NCBI RefSeq assembly: GCF_003752415.1
Contig: NZ_RKHG01000001.1
Coordinates: 558,001 to 622,000 of the forward strand
Reading direction: 5' to 3'
Length of the DNA stretch: 64,000 nt
Source of the DNA: Luteococcus japonicus
Lineage (GTDB): Bacteria > Actinomycetota > Actinomycetes > Propionibacteriales > Propionibacteriaceae
The number at the start of each line of letters is the position of its first letter. The stretch's first letter is position 1. The position numbers were made by a program, and so were the translations under genes. Below are positions 36,387-45,353 of this stretch, in pieces. The notes beneath the pieces were generated by a model that made no database searches, was not told the DNA's origin, and was given only the letters and a program-made list of their open reading frames with translations.

Positions 36387-37001
36387 ATGGACCTGTTCTC
36401 GGCCATCGCCAGCGAGCGACGTTCCCTCGCCGACCTGCTCGAACACCTCACACCTGACCAGCAAGAAGCCCAGAGCCTGTGCAACGAGTGGACCGTCAAA
36501 CAGGTCGCCGCGCACCTGGTCATGCCGATGGAGGTCGGCATGCTCGGCTTCATGGCAGCGATGCTGCGCCACCGCGGCAACTTCGACGCCGCCAACAACG
36601 CACTCGCCCGCAAGCAGGCACGGCGTCCCTTCGCTGAGATCGTCCAGACCTTGCGCGACAAGGCCGACCACCGCTTCACCCCGCCTGGCCAGGGGCCCGA
36701 GGCACCCTTGACGGACGTCATCGTCCACGGCCTCGACATCACCACCCCACTCGGCCTCGGCCACCAGGTAGCCGACGAACACCTCGTCGTGGCCCTGGAT
36801 TATCTGGCCGAACCCTTGCCCAAGTCACGTGTTGCCAGCCGACAACTGGTCGGGGTGCGGCTGCAGGCAGATGACCTGGACTGGAGCCACGGCCATGGAC
36901 CGCTGGTCACCGGCTCGGCACGGGCGATCCTGTTGGCCCTGGCCGGACGCGATGCCGGATGGGAGCAGCTCGCCGGCGCCGTGCCTCACCGCTCAGCCTG
37001 A
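36387..37001 (+). CDS. Maleylpyruvate isomerase-type mycothiol-dependent enzyme (DinB superfamily)
   Basis: 204 residues, GAGG before the ATG. N-terminal DinB-like bundle: ERRSLADLLEHLTPDQQEAQ, LCNEWTVKQVAAHLV with the metal-binding His, and TDVIVHGLDITTPLG with a second His; DDLDWSHGHGPLVTGSARAI is the C-terminal signature of the mycothiol-dependent family. Likely thiol transferase or isomerase; supports an actinobacterial origin. Followed 8 bp later by the TfoX-like gene. Confidence 0.85.
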   Translation: MDLFSAIASERRSLADLLEHLTPDQQEAQSLCNEWTVKQVAAHLVMPMEVGMLGFMAAMLRHRGNFDAANNALARKQARRPFAEIVQTLRDKADHRFTPPGQGPEAPLTDVIVHGLDITTPLGLGHQVADEHLVVALDYLAEPLPKSRVASRQLVGVRLQADDLDWSHGHGPLVTGSARAILLALAGRDAGWEQLAGAVPHRSA

Positions 37002-37009
37002 GGAGAACC

Positions 37010-37339
37010 ATGGCCCACGATGAGAACCTCGCACGCCGGATCCGCGACCTGCTGAACGACCTGCCCAATCTCCGAGAGGTGAAGATGTTCGGCGGATTGG
37101 CCTTCATGCTCGACGACCGAATGCTCTGCACCGCCTCGGCCGGAGGCGAAGCACTCCTCGTGCGAGTCGCGCCCGACGAAGATCCCCAACTCCTCAGCAA
37201 GCCCGGCGCGAAACGCGGCGAGATGGGCAAGGACCGCATCATGGGCGTCGGGTGGATCGCAGTCGACGCAGAGGCAATCAAAACCGACGAGGACCTCCAG
37301 GTCTGGATCCAGGCGGCTTTGCGCCACGCCAAGCAGTAA
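37010..37339 (+). CDS. TfoX N-terminal domain protein
   Basis: 109 residues from ATG 37010, with GAGGAGA upstream. Features: LARRIRDLLNDLPNLREVKM, FGGLAFMLDDRMLCTAS and a closing LQVWIQAALRHAKQ helix match the TfoX_N family. Probably co-transcribed with the upstream mycothiol-dependent enzyme. Role unknown; not evidence for competence. Confidence 0.85.
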   Translation: MAHDENLARRIRDLLNDLPNLREVKMFGGLAFMLDDRMLCTASAGGEALLVRVAPDEDPQLLSKPGAKRGEMGKDRIMGVGWIAVDAEAIKTDEDLQVWIQAALRHAKQ

Positions 37340-37436
37340 CGATCGGCTGGCTCAAGCCCCCCATATGCTCCGTCTCAGAAGGAAGAACGATCCCATCCTC
37401 TACCGATCGCGTCGAGCAGTGCCGTGGACTTCGAGC

Positions 37437-37886
37437 TCAGTCCGGAGATGGTGCTGGTCTGTCAGCCGAGTTTGTGAGGGTGCGCACCTGCCGCATGACG
37501 ATGGCCGATCCCAGCCAGCCGGGTATCACCGAGGTGGACGTTCCGGGCATCACCGTCCTGGTGTGGATCGACGCGGCGATGTGCATCCCGAAGGCCGCCG
37601 ACCAGCCCGCCACCAGGATGCTCGTGAGGGTCCTCGTTGCCAGATCGCTGTCGCGGGACAGGCGCCATGCCATCATCAGGGCCGTCGTCTGGGCGGCCTG
37701 GGCGGCGAGACGTTTCGACGCCTTGTGGTCGGCCATCCAGTTGCCATCGATGTGCCGGTCCAACCAAGGGCTGCCCGTGGTGCCAACCCGTCGGAACCAG
37801 TCGTCCACCGAGACGAGCACCTCCTCGGCCTGATGGATGGCGATCAGGCCAGCGGTCCATGCCCACGCCTTGTCCCGGTTGTTCAT
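37437..37886 (-). CDS. HXXEE-motif membrane protein
   Basis: 149 residues. Opens with IAIHQAEEVLVSVDDWFRR, containing the H-x-x-E-E motif that names the family, and later HKASKRLAAQAAQT, GWSAAFGMHIAASIHTR and hydrophobic stretches. Its ATG overlaps the stop of the upstream gene (ATGA). Function of the family is unknown; metal binding is plausible. Confidence 0.72.
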   Translation of the reverse strand: MNNRDKAWAWTAGLIAIHQAEEVLVSVDDWFRRVGTTGSPWLDRHIDGNWMADHKASKRLAAQAAQTTALMMAWRLSRDSDLATRTLTSILVAGWSAAFGMHIAASIHTRTVMPGTSTSVIPGWLGSAIVMRQVRTLTNSADRPAPSPD

Positions 37887-38404
37887 CTCTGTTCCCTTCG
37901 AGTCGCGGCCAAGCTGAGGCCATGCGCCGCCAGCAGCCAGCCACCGCACAGGGCGACGGCACGAACTGGCCGTGCGTTGTCTGCCACCCCTGCCCGGCGA
38001 AGGCGACGACGTGCCCACCACCACTGCGGCAGGACGACGGTGGGCGAGGTCGCCACTCCCGTGACATAGCCACCCGAGGCCGCCGCTGCCGCGAGGTGCC
38101 CCCAGCCATGCACCCCGAAAACCAGCTGAACATCCTGGTAGAGCCACCCCTGGCCGCGAGTCCGCACACCGTCGATGGCTGCCGCCGCGCACAGCAGGCC
38201 CATGGTCGCGATGCCAACATCGACATGACGCTGGCTTGGACGGTGCAGCGCGGCAGGTGTGCGCCGCGAAAGTCCGAGCCGCTCGATCGTCTGCGGCGCC
38301 GTCGCGGCCATGGTGAGCCATTCCTCGCCGTCATTGGCCAGGAACGAGCCCCACAACGACAACGGGACGAGCCATCGGTCACGACCCTCCAGTGCACCGT
38401 TCAT
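37883..38404 (-). CDS. HXXEE-like membrane protein, second copy type
   Basis: 173 residues from ATG 38404, with GGAG five bases upstream. Opening LSLWGSFLANDGEEWLTMAA is an HXXEE-like motif in which the first His is replaced (N-D-G-E-E), and LVFGVHGWGHLAAAAASGG holds histidines matching the internal His pair of its neighbour. Several hydrophobic stretches. Coupled to the downstream HXXEE gene and divergent from a TetR gene, so probably TetR-regulated. Confidence 0.68.
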   Translation of the reverse strand: MNGALEGRDRWLVPLSLWGSFLANDGEEWLTMAATAPQTIERLGLSRRTPAALHRPSQRHVDVGIATMGLLCAAAAIDGVRTRGQGWLYQDVQLVFGVHGWGHLAAAAASGGYVTGVATSPTVVLPQWWWARRRLRRAGVADNARPVRAVALCGGWLLAAHGLSLAATRREQR

Positions 38405-38432
38405 GGTCACTCCATTTCGATACCGGCCGTTT

Positions 38433-38449
38433 CGCTACCCATGGTAGCG
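38433..38449. promoter_or_regulatory. 17-bp palindrome, probable TetR operator
   Basis: CGCTACC CAT GGTAGCG: perfect 7-bp arms around three bases, midway between the divergent HXXEE pair and the TetR gene. Size and place are typical for a TetR operator. Confidence 0.65.
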
Positions 38450-38468
38450 CCATTCAGGCTGGCATGAC

Positions 38469-39077
38469 ATGGTGGTTCCCGTGACTTCTCGTGGACGCCC
38501 GCTCGATGCATCCGTGGAGCAGCGCGTGCTGCCCGCAACCCGGGAACTCCTGGCGGCGTCGAGCCTGTCGGATCTGCGCATCGACGACATCGCCCGACGA
38601 AGCGGCGTCGCCAAGACCACCATCTACCGCCGTTGGCCCAGCCTGACCCACCTCGTGGTGGCCGCCATGGCCGACCTCGTCGGCGAGCGTGAGGTCACGA
38701 TCACCGATGATCCAGAAGAGGACCTGCAGCGAATCGCTCTTGCGGGGCTCCGGTCGCTGCGGACCGCCGGACCGTCCCTTCCGCCCCTGGCCCTTACGGT
38801 CCATCGACATGGCGATGCACAGCTGCGTCGTGAGTATCGCGCTCGCCTGATCGACCCACTGCGCGGCGCCCTGATCGACTGCCTTCAACGAGGCCAGGCT
38901 CGGGGGGTCTTTCGCGCTGACGCTGATGCTCCATTGGCGGTGGATGCGATGATCGGAGCCGCGATCTACCGCCTTGCGATCCTCCACGAAACGCCAACTG
39001 AAGCGGACGCGAAGGACCTCGTTTCCCTGCTTCTCGACGGGGTGCGTCCCCAGCCAAGCAGGGAGCGCGAGCAGTGA
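38469..39077 (+). CDS. TetR-family transcriptional regulator
   Basis: 202 residues. HTH with SVEQRVLPATRELLAASSLS and IDDIARRSGVAKTTIYRRWP; C-terminal TetR_C_11-like part (LALTVHRHGDAQLRREYRAR). Divergent from the HXXEE pair with a palindrome between; likely represses both. GTG 38481 is an alternative start. Confidence 0.87.
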   Translation: MVVPVTSRGRPLDASVEQRVLPATRELLAASSLSDLRIDDIARRSGVAKTTIYRRWPSLTHLVVAAMADLVGEREVTITDDPEEDLQRIALAGLRSLRTAGPSLPPLALTVHRHGDAQLRREYRARLIDPLRGALIDCLQRGQARGVFRADADAPLAVDAMIGAAIYRLAILHETPTEADAKDLVSLLLDGVRPQPSREREQ

Positions 39078-39085
39078 CCCATCAA

Positions 39086-39209
39086 GTCTCACTCTGGTGC
39101 CTCCAGTCTCATTGTGCGAGGCGCCAAACATGTCCGGCGCAACCCAAGTGAGACTCGGCCAGCCGGCGGATCGCCACAATGCGACTGCCCCGGGACAGCA
39201 GAATGAGAC
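39086..39209. repeat. Four GTCTCA-type short repeats, two direct and two inverted
   Basis: GTCTCACT (39086), GTCTCATT (39106), AGTGAGAC (39147) and AATGAGAC (39202) form a symmetric set of about 125 bp in a non-coding stretch between a TetR gene and gene remnants. Could be a recombinase or regulator site; similar GTGAGACA/TGTCTCAC words occur upstream of the serine recombinase at 54.6 kb. Confidence 0.5.
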
Positions 39210-39231
39210 AAGCCCTGAGCGCCTTGGGCGT

Positions 39232-39417
39232 TCACTTGACTAGCTTCGTCCGTGCAACTTCGGGAGCAAGGTCCAAGGCCTGCGAGTGAAGCTGAAAGTG
39301 GACGCCGGGTCTCTCTGGACTCATCCGGTCCTTGACGACCTTCGTTTCAGTAGTCAGGAGCCCCACTGCCTCGAGGTCCTTGACGCCGCGATCCCAAGTC
39401 GACGGGCTCAGGCCATA
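39232..39417 (-). pseudogene. C-terminal remnant of a winged-helix-type protein
   Basis: Minus-strand frame reading LSPSTWDRGVKDLEAVGLLT, then TETKVVKDRMSPERPG and VHFQLHSQALDLAPEVA to a TGA at 39234-39232. This resembles the last helix-wing part of a DNA-binding protein; the N-terminus is absent because the sequence switches to a different gene fragment near 39420. Confidence 0.5.
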
Positions 39418-39426
39418 GTGACCACG

Positions 39427-39522
39427 TCAACCAGGTAGTGGGACGTGGAAGACGTCGAGCAGCTCGAACTGGTCGAACAGGACGACAGTGATCCGGCGTG
39501 CTCGGGCGGCAGTGTCAGTCAT
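39427..39522 (-). pseudogene. N-terminal remnant of a DJ-1/PfpI-family gene
   Basis: About 30 residues starting ATG 39522 and reading RRITVVLFDQFELLDVF, the typical first strand and helix of DJ-1/PfpI or GlxA-type proteins, then cut off at an out-of-context stop after VPLPG. Together with the preceding remnant it marks a deletion or recombination junction just left of the IS110-type element. Confidence 0.55.
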
Positions 39523-39686
39523 GTCGCGAGAATAGAACCCCCAAGGGCGTTTGGCCTGGAGGGCAACGGCCGTCTGCCGCGCTCCGCGGCATAGGAACGT
39601 GTTTGAGCACACGGGGTCTGGCGTGAGGGAACGTCCTCCTGCTGCGCTTGAAGGGCTTGGTGTCCCATCGCAGAAGGAGGACGAAC

Positions 39687-41051
39687 ATGTCTCACGCTAG
39701 TGGTGTTTCCCGTGGTGACCGCAACCGCAATGCCCGACTCGGGCGGCTCCGGGAGGCCGTCCCGGTCACGAACGCGATCGTCGGGATCGACCTCGCGGAC
39801 ACCAAGCAGATGCTGGTGGTCTGCGACCACGACTCGAAGGTCTTGGCCCGACGAACCTTCCGTTGCAAGGCCTGGGACCTGGGCAAGGCCCTCGACTGGG
39901 CCGCCGACCGCGCGACGAGGGCTGGCTACACCGGCGTCACAGTCGCCTGCGAACCGACCGGGCACCGCTGGCGCGTCCTCGGGCAGCTCGCCGCCGACCG
40001 CGGCATGAGCTTCGTCTGCGTTCAACCGATGTTGTCGTCATGGGCCCGCAAGACCGAGGACCTGACCATCGACAAGACCGACGACAAGGACGCTGTCCTG
40101 ATCGCCCGCCTGACCGCCCAGTTGCGCTGCTACCTGCCCGAACCGGTCGACGAGACCTGGGGTCGGCTGCGTCACCTAGGGCAGCGACGGGCCCGGCTGC
40201 TCGGCGTCCATACCGAGTCTGTCCAACAGATCAGGGCCCTGCTGGAGTGCGTCTGGCCCGCGGCTCTCGAGACCGCGAAGCACCCGTTCAAATCCCACAC
40301 CTGGATCGCCGCGCTCCACGTAATCGTCTCCCGCGACGGCGGCGACCTCGCCCTGAGCCGGCGCCGAGGTCTGGCCCGTTTCGAGCACCAGGTCGGTCGC
40401 GAGCTGATCCGCCGCGGTTACCAGCGTCCCTGCCGGCGGATCGTGACAAGACTTTTCACCGCCCTCGACGACCCGGCCGGGGTGCTGGAACACCGACGTT
40501 CCGCGTTCGAACGGATCAGCTGGATCCTCGACGACTTCGACCACGCCCACACCCAACTCGTCGAGGTCGACCAACGCCTGGTCGCCGTCCTCGACGAGCT
40601 CGGGCTGACCGAGCTGGTCACCAGCATCGACGGCCTCTCGGCGGTCGGCGCAGCCGCGATCCTGGCCGAGACCGGTGACCTGACCCGCTTCACCTCCGCC
40701 CGCGCCGTCGTGAAACACGCCGGCCTCGCCCCGAGGGAACGCATGTCCGGGGCGTTCACCGGCAGAGCCAGGCTGACCGGCGCCGGCCGGCCCGAACTCC
40801 GAGCGGCGGCCTGGCGGGCGGTCTGGGGCTGCCTGCAGAACAACCAGGTCCACGCGGCCCGCTACCGCCACCTCACCACCCGCGAGACGAACCGGCTCAA
40901 GCCCACCCAGGCCCAGGCCGTCGTCGCCGCCGGCCTGCTACGGCAGCTCTACGCGATCGTCACCACCCGGCAGGCCTGGAGCCCCGACATCGCCTCCACT
41001 GGCAGCAGGCCCGTCGCCACGGTCGTCCACCTGGAGGCCATCGCTGCCTGA
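39687..41051 (+). CDS. IS110-family transposase (454 aa)
   Basis: Start ATG 39687 with AGGAGG upstream. N-terminal DEDD domain: AIVGIDLADTKQMLVVCDHD, ACEPTGHRWRVLG, and DKTDDKDAVLIARL; C-terminal transposase_20 domain with SIDGLSAVGAAAILAETGDL and HAGLAPRERMSG, containing the serine-bearing region. Longer than the two IS110-type proteins at 59-63 kb (about 355 aa), so a different subgroup. Element ends were not resolved; no clear terminal repeats. Confidence 0.88.
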   Translation: MSHASGVSRGDRNRNARLGRLREAVPVTNAIVGIDLADTKQMLVVCDHDSKVLARRTFRCKAWDLGKALDWAADRATRAGYTGVTVACEPTGHRWRVLGQLAADRGMSFVCVQPMLSSWARKTEDLTIDKTDDKDAVLIARLTAQLRCYLPEPVDETWGRLRHLGQRRARLLGVHTESVQQIRALLECVWPAALETAKHPFKSHTWIAALHVIVSRDGGDLALSRRRGLARFEHQVGRELIRRGYQRPCRRIVTRLFTALDDPAGVLEHRRSAFERISWILDDFDHAHTQLVEVDQRLVAVLDELGLTELVTSIDGLSAVGAAAILAETGDLTRFTSARAVVKHAGLAPRERMSGAFTGRARLTGAGRPELRAAAWRAVWGCLQNNQVHAARYRHLTTRETNRLKPTQAQAVVAAGLLRQLYAIVTTRQAWSPDIASTGSRPVATVVHLEAIAA

Positions 41052-41400
41052 ACCAACCCCTACAAGCCACCCGCCCGCGTCGCCATCAGCCAGGCGTCCA
41101 CACCCAAGAGCTGGGTCGGGGCGAGCCCTCAGCGGCATTGGGAACCCCATCGGTATCCCGTCTGTCATCATGGGCAGCCCCGACCCTCGTCGACCAACCC
41201 GATCACACGCTGCAGAGCCCAGCTCCATTACCTATGCAGGGACCGACGAAAACCCCGGGACACCCGACCCAGTCTTGACACGAAACGCCTCACGCTGATG
41301 ACAGTGACATCCTTGCCGCGTCTGAGAAGTGACGTGCTGGTCAAGGGTGCGAAGTGCTCGCCCACCTCGTCGACCCAGCCGCTGCTTACACTCAGTGCCC
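41052..41400. other. Non-coding stretch after the IS110-family transposase
   Basis: No gene supported. The first part probably belongs to the IS110-type element and could contain a structured RNA or its right end; the last 100 bp must contain the promoter of the following hypothetical gene. No clear motifs seen. Confidence 0.35.
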
Positions 41401-41880
41401 ATGAGTGCTCGGAAACGCAGCGTCGTCGGCCTTCTCGCACTGCTAAGCCTGCTGGCCGTGGCCGTAGGGGGCCGGTACATCGTGATCCAATGGCGCCAAT
41501 CCGCACCGATCGGTGAGTTGGAATCGAACTGGGGCGTGAGGATGCCTCGGTCGTTGACCCCCATTGAACAGCGTTCCGAGCCCAGGTTTCATGGCGACGG
41601 CTACCGGATCAAGGTCTTCGCTCCTACTCTGCACACCACTACCGAGGGCACCTTTCTGGACGTCACCGCGATGTCCACCAAGCCACTTACAGCCGAGGAG
41701 CGCGGTCTGGTAACCCAAGCCAATGCCCAGTTGCGACCGGCCCATCCGCTGGACCCCGACACTCGCTCGTTGCGCAAAGCCCACGCCCTCATGCCAAACG
41801 GCTGGACTGACAACGAGTTCGTACTGGGCGTCTACGATCCCGCTACCGACCTCTTCTATGTCTATGAAAGTTTCATGTGA
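41401..41880 (+). CDS. Hypothetical membrane-anchored protein
   Basis: 159 residues from ATG 41401; a basic start (SARKRS) and one hydrophobic segment (VVGLLALLSLLAVAVGG) suggest an N-terminal anchor with an external domain. The rest (HGDGYRIKVFAPTL, FLDVTAMSTKPLTAEE, NEFVLGVYDPATDLFYVYES) has no family I recognise. Stands alone between the IS110-type element and the ABC exporter genes. Confidence 0.6.
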   Translation: MSARKRSVVGLLALLSLLAVAVGGRYIVIQWRQSAPIGELESNWGVRMPRSLTPIEQRSEPRFHGDGYRIKVFAPTLHTTTEGTFLDVTAMSTKPLTAEERGLVTQANAQLRPAHPLDPDTRSLRKAHALMPNGWTDNEFVLGVYDPATDLFYVYESFM

Positions 41881-42124
41881 GGAGACAATCATCACCTCGT
41901 AATGCGGCCTAGTCTGACGCTACGCGACGACAGCGGCAAAGTAGTGCGTCCTTCGAGTCGGGGCAACACTTAGGTTCGACGGGATTCGCCGCTCTGGTGC
42001 GCAGTGCTCGTTGACAAGCACGGAGCCTTCGTCAGCTTCGGGTACGAGGGCTTCAGAGTCGCTTGGCCATGCGCGGCGCAACAGTGCGGTCACGCTCGCT
42101 GGTCGGGGGCTGGGGGGGACGACG

Positions 42125-43231
42125 TCATAGGCGTCTCTTGAGGGTGAAGGCGGCGATCGTGATGGTGGCGATCCCGGCGAGGGCGGCCGCGATGGCGAAG
42201 CTGGTGGGGTTGGGGGGGTCGGTCATCCACGTCCAAGCTTGAAGGGTGTCGAACACTGGTGCTGGTGGCCAGAAGCGATCGAAGGCTTGGACGGCGCGAG
42301 GCAGTGTGGGGATCGAGGAGAAGCCACCGGCAGCGAAGAAGGAGCCGGCGAACGTGACCATCAACAGGGGTTGGATGGTGCGGTAGTCGCGCAACCAAGC
42401 GCCGATGGCGATGCCGAGTCCGGCGCAGGCCAGGGCGACGCCGCCGCTCAGTGCGAGCAGCAGGGGAACCCGATCGAGGGGGATTCGGACGCCGAAGGCG
42501 AGCATGGCGACGGCAAGTGTGACCGCGGTGTTGACGGCGGCGGCGACGAGTCCGGCGAGGATGGTTCCGGAGACGAGGTCGGCAAGTGGGCGGGGAGCGA
42601 GACGTACTTCCTTGGCGGTGTGCCGTTCCCATTCACGCGCGATCATGATTGCGGTGTTGAGCGCAGCTCCAACCATGACGGCGAGAATGGCGGTGCTGTT
42701 CGCGATGAAGGTCTTGCGCCAGACGTCGGAGGTGCGGGTGGTGTGTTGAGTGATGGTGATGAGTGTCCGGTCGGGATGGTGCGCGGCGGCGTAGTCCTGG
42801 ATGACCCGGTCGAGACGCAGTCTGGCGTTCTTCATCATGTCGGTGTTGATGTTGTAGACAGCCGTTTCGAGTGTGGGGGTTGAGCCGGCGGCGATCTTGG
42901 CGTCGAAGTCGGCGGGGATGGTGATGACGAGTTGGAGGCGCCCTTGGTGGACGAGACGGTCAGCTTCGGCAGGGTCGGTGGTGATCACTTTGAAGTAGGG
43001 GGTGATGTTGCTGCGACTGTCCCTGATGGTTTGCTCGAAGGCTTGCGCGCGAGGCCCGCGGCTGTGGTTGACCAGGCCGATGTTCCAGTCGTCGCCGCCG
43101 AAGCCGAACAGGACTCCGCACAGGAACATCAAGACGAGTGGTATGAGCATGGGTCCGGCCAGTGCCTGGCGGTCCCGGGACCACTGACGCAGATTCTTGG
43201 TGGCGATGGCGAGGATGCGGTCGGGGTTCAT
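42125..43231 (-). CDS. ABC-2-type transporter permease
   Basis: 368 residues from ATG 43231, overlapping the stop of the upstream permease (TAATG). N-terminal membrane helix (QALAGPMLIPLVLMFLCGVL), a large external loop (about 45-170), then five helices (FIANSTAILAVMVGAALNTA, LAGLVAAAVNTAVTLAVAML, LLMVTFAGSFFAAGGFSSIP, FAIAAALAGIATITIAAFTL). YhgE/ABC2_membrane_3 plan. Pairs with the next permease and ATPase as an exporter. Confidence 0.88.
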   Translation of the reverse strand: MNPDRILAIATKNLRQWSRDRQALAGPMLIPLVLMFLCGVLFGFGGDDWNIGLVNHSRGPRAQAFEQTIRDSRSNITPYFKVITTDPAEADRLVHQGRLQLVITIPADFDAKIAAGSTPTLETAVYNINTDMMKNARLRLDRVIQDYAAAHHPDRTLITITQHTTRTSDVWRKTFIANSTAILAVMVGAALNTAIMIAREWERHTAKEVRLAPRPLADLVSGTILAGLVAAAVNTAVTLAVAMLAFGVRIPLDRVPLLLALSGGVALACAGLGIAIGAWLRDYRTIQPLLMVTFAGSFFAAGGFSSIPTLPRAVQAFDRFWPPAPVFDTLQAWTWMTDPPNPTSFAIAAALAGIATITIAAFTLKRRL

Positions 43232-44361
43232 TACTGGCCTCCGGTGAGGTTGGAGTAGGCACGGCGTAGGAGCCAGGCAGCGAAGCCGAGGACGATGACG
43301 GTGGCGGCGATGACAATGCCGAGGTTGCTGGCCAGGTTGGTGCTGTCGCCGGTGAGGAAGATGCTGCGGGCTGACATGAAGGCGTAGGTGGTGGGCAGGG
43401 CGCGAGAGAACTGCCACAGGCTGGTGATGGGCTGACCCCATGCCAGTCCACGCATGGACTCCTCGTTGCCGGACACGAGGAAGAACAGGATGGCGAGCGC
43501 GATCAGGGATGAGGTGGCGGCCAGGGTTTTCTTGGACGCGACACCGAACGCCGCGCCGATCCCCGCGCCCATCAGCAGTGTGGTGATGACGATTCCGGCC
43601 ATCGCGGCCAGGTTGCCGGTGGGGGTGAAGCCGAACCCGATGATCAGGACGGCCAGGACGAGCGCGACCGACAGCAGGCTTTGCCCCAGGCCCGCCAGCA
43701 CTTTGCCGGCGACCAGAGTGCCCCGGCTCACCGGGGCCAGCAGCAGCCCTTTGACGGTGCGGTCGTTCCACTCTGAGGCGACGTGCAGACCGGTGTTCAC
43801 CATGGCGGCATAGAGGCAGCCGAACAGCAGAAGGCTGGTCGAGATGTAGCCCAGCATGGTCGGGTCGTGCGGGAGCCAGCGGGTCTCGTGCACGGTGATG
43901 ACGGGCTCCGCAATCTGGTCGTTGAGGTCCCGGACGGCTTTGTCCAGCCGAAGCCGCAGGTTCTTGGAGTAGTCGGAGTTGATGTTGTTCAACCGCAGGT
44001 CGACCTGGCCGCTGCCGGACGCGACGGAGCTGCTGAATCCTTCCGGGATGATGATGGTGGCCAGCGCGCCGCGCTGGTGGAACGCGCTGTCAGCATGGGC
44101 CGGGTCGGTGGTCAGGATGTCGTAGTAGGGGCCTTCCTCGCTGTGCAGGTCGCGCAACGTGGCGGTGAGCCGGATGGCGGCGGGCCCGCCATCGTGATCG
44201 GCGATCATGATGGGGTTCGTGTTGCTGACCGGCACGATCAATGAGTAGAAGAAGATGAACACCAGTGGGATCACAACACTGATCACCATCAGGAATGGTT
44301 GCCGGAGGAACCGGGTCCAGTCCTTTATCGCGATCGCCAAGATCGGGCCGGGGCCGGTCAT
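43231..44361 (-). CDS. ABC-2-type transporter permease
   Basis: 376 residues from ATG 44361, overlapping the ATPase stop. Same plan as its neighbour: first helix FLMVISVVIPLVFIFFYSLI, external loop to about 165, then further helices (TMLGYISTSLLLFGCLYAAM, LLSVALVLAVLIIGFGF, GIVIAATVIVLGFAAWLLRR). The two permeases likely form a heterodimer. Confidence 0.88.
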   Translation of the reverse strand: MTGPGPILAIAIKDWTRFLRQPFLMVISVVIPLVFIFFYSLIVPVSNTNPIMIADHDGGPAAIRLTATLRDLHSEEGPYYDILTTDPAHADSAFHQRGALATIIIPEGFSSSVASGSGQVDLRLNNINSDYSKNLRLRLDKAVRDLNDQIAEPVITVHETRWLPHDPTMLGYISTSLLLFGCLYAAMVNTGLHVASEWNDRTVKGLLLAPVSRGTLVAGKVLAGLGQSLLSVALVLAVLIIGFGFTPTGNLAAMAGIVITTLLMGAGIGAAFGVASKKTLAATSSLIALAILFFLVSGNEESMRGLAWGQPITSLWQFSRALPTTYAFMSARSIFLTGDSTNLASNLGIVIAATVIVLGFAAWLLRRAYSNLTGGQ

Positions 44362-45314
44362 GCCGCACCTCCGTCTCGCAGCGCCGATCCGGTCAAAGCC
44401 AGGAAGACGTCGTTGAGGTCTGGTCGGCGCAGACCCACGATCATGGCGTCGGGGTCGTGGCTGGTGAACCAGTCCAACACGGCCCGCATGGTGGTCGGGG
44501 CCCCGTCGGCGGAGATCGACGCGACACCGTCGCGCCATGTGACGTCCCGCACCCCCGCCACCCGACGCAAGTCCTCGGCAGGGCGCCGGGTGGTGTGCAC
44601 ATCGATGAACGAGTGCCCCAGCCCGGAGCGCAGCTCGTCGGGGGTGCCCGTGGCGACGAGCCGGCCGTGGTCGAGGATCGCCAGCGAGTCGGCCAGCGCC
44701 TGCGCCTCTTCCATGTAGTTCGTGGTCAACAGCACGGTGCCGCCCTGATCGGCGATGGAACGGACCCTCTCCCACACTGCCGCCCGCGATTGGACGTCCA
44801 CGCCGAGGGTGGGCTCGTCTAGCACCACGACACTCGGGCGGGTCAGGAGTGCGCGCGCCAACGCCAGCCGCCTCTGCATCCCGCCGGAATAGGTGCCCAC
44901 CCGGTCACGGCGCCGGCCAACCAGGCCCACCAGCTCGAGCACCTCGTTGATGCGGCCGGCCCGCTCGCTCCGCGGCACGCCGTACAGCCGGGCATGGAAG
45001 GACAGGTTCTCATCAGCGGTCAGATCGTCGTACAAGGCCGTCTCCTGGGGCACCACCCCCAACCGGGTCCGCACGGCGGTCACATCACGGCGCACGTCAA
45101 TGCCCTCGCATACCACCGTGCCCGAGGTGGGGCGCAGAAGCCCGCACAACAAGTTCACGCTCGTGGTCTTGCCCGATCCGTTCGGGCCGAGCAGCCCGAA
45201 CACCTGCCCCGGCATCACCTCATGACTGAACCCCTCCAACGCCACGAACGGAGGCCGGCCACGGCGCCTGAACTCCATCCGCAAGTCTTGAAACGTAATC
45301 GCTGCTGTCGTCAT
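44358..45314 (-). CDS. ABC transporter ATP-binding protein
   Basis: 318 residues from ATG 45314. Walker A GPNGSGKTTSVNLLCG, Q-loop LGVVPQETALYDDLTADENL, signature YSGGMQRRLALARALL, Walker B VVVLDEPTLGVD, H-loop replaced by asparagine (LLTTNYMEEAQALADSLA). Resembles drug or polysaccharide ABC-2 exporter ATPases (DrrA/NodI type). First gene of the three-gene operon, divergent from a TetR regulator. Confidence 0.92.
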   Translation of the reverse strand: MTTAAITFQDLRMEFRRRGRPPFVALEGFSHEVMPGQVFGLLGPNGSGKTTSVNLLCGLLRPTSGTVVCEGIDVRRDVTAVRTRLGVVPQETALYDDLTADENLSFHARLYGVPRSERAGRINEVLELVGLVGRRRDRVGTYSGGMQRRLALARALLTRPSVVVLDEPTLGVDVQSRAAVWERVRSIADQGGTVLLTTNYMEEAQALADSLAILDHGRLVATGTPDELRSGLGHSFIDVHTTRRPAEDLRRVAGVRDVTWRDGVASISADGAPTTMRAVLDWFTSHDPDAMIVGLRRPDLNDVFLALTGSALRDGGAA

Positions 45315-45353
45315 GGGCACCAGTAACAGCCCCCGTGTGACACCATTTCAACC

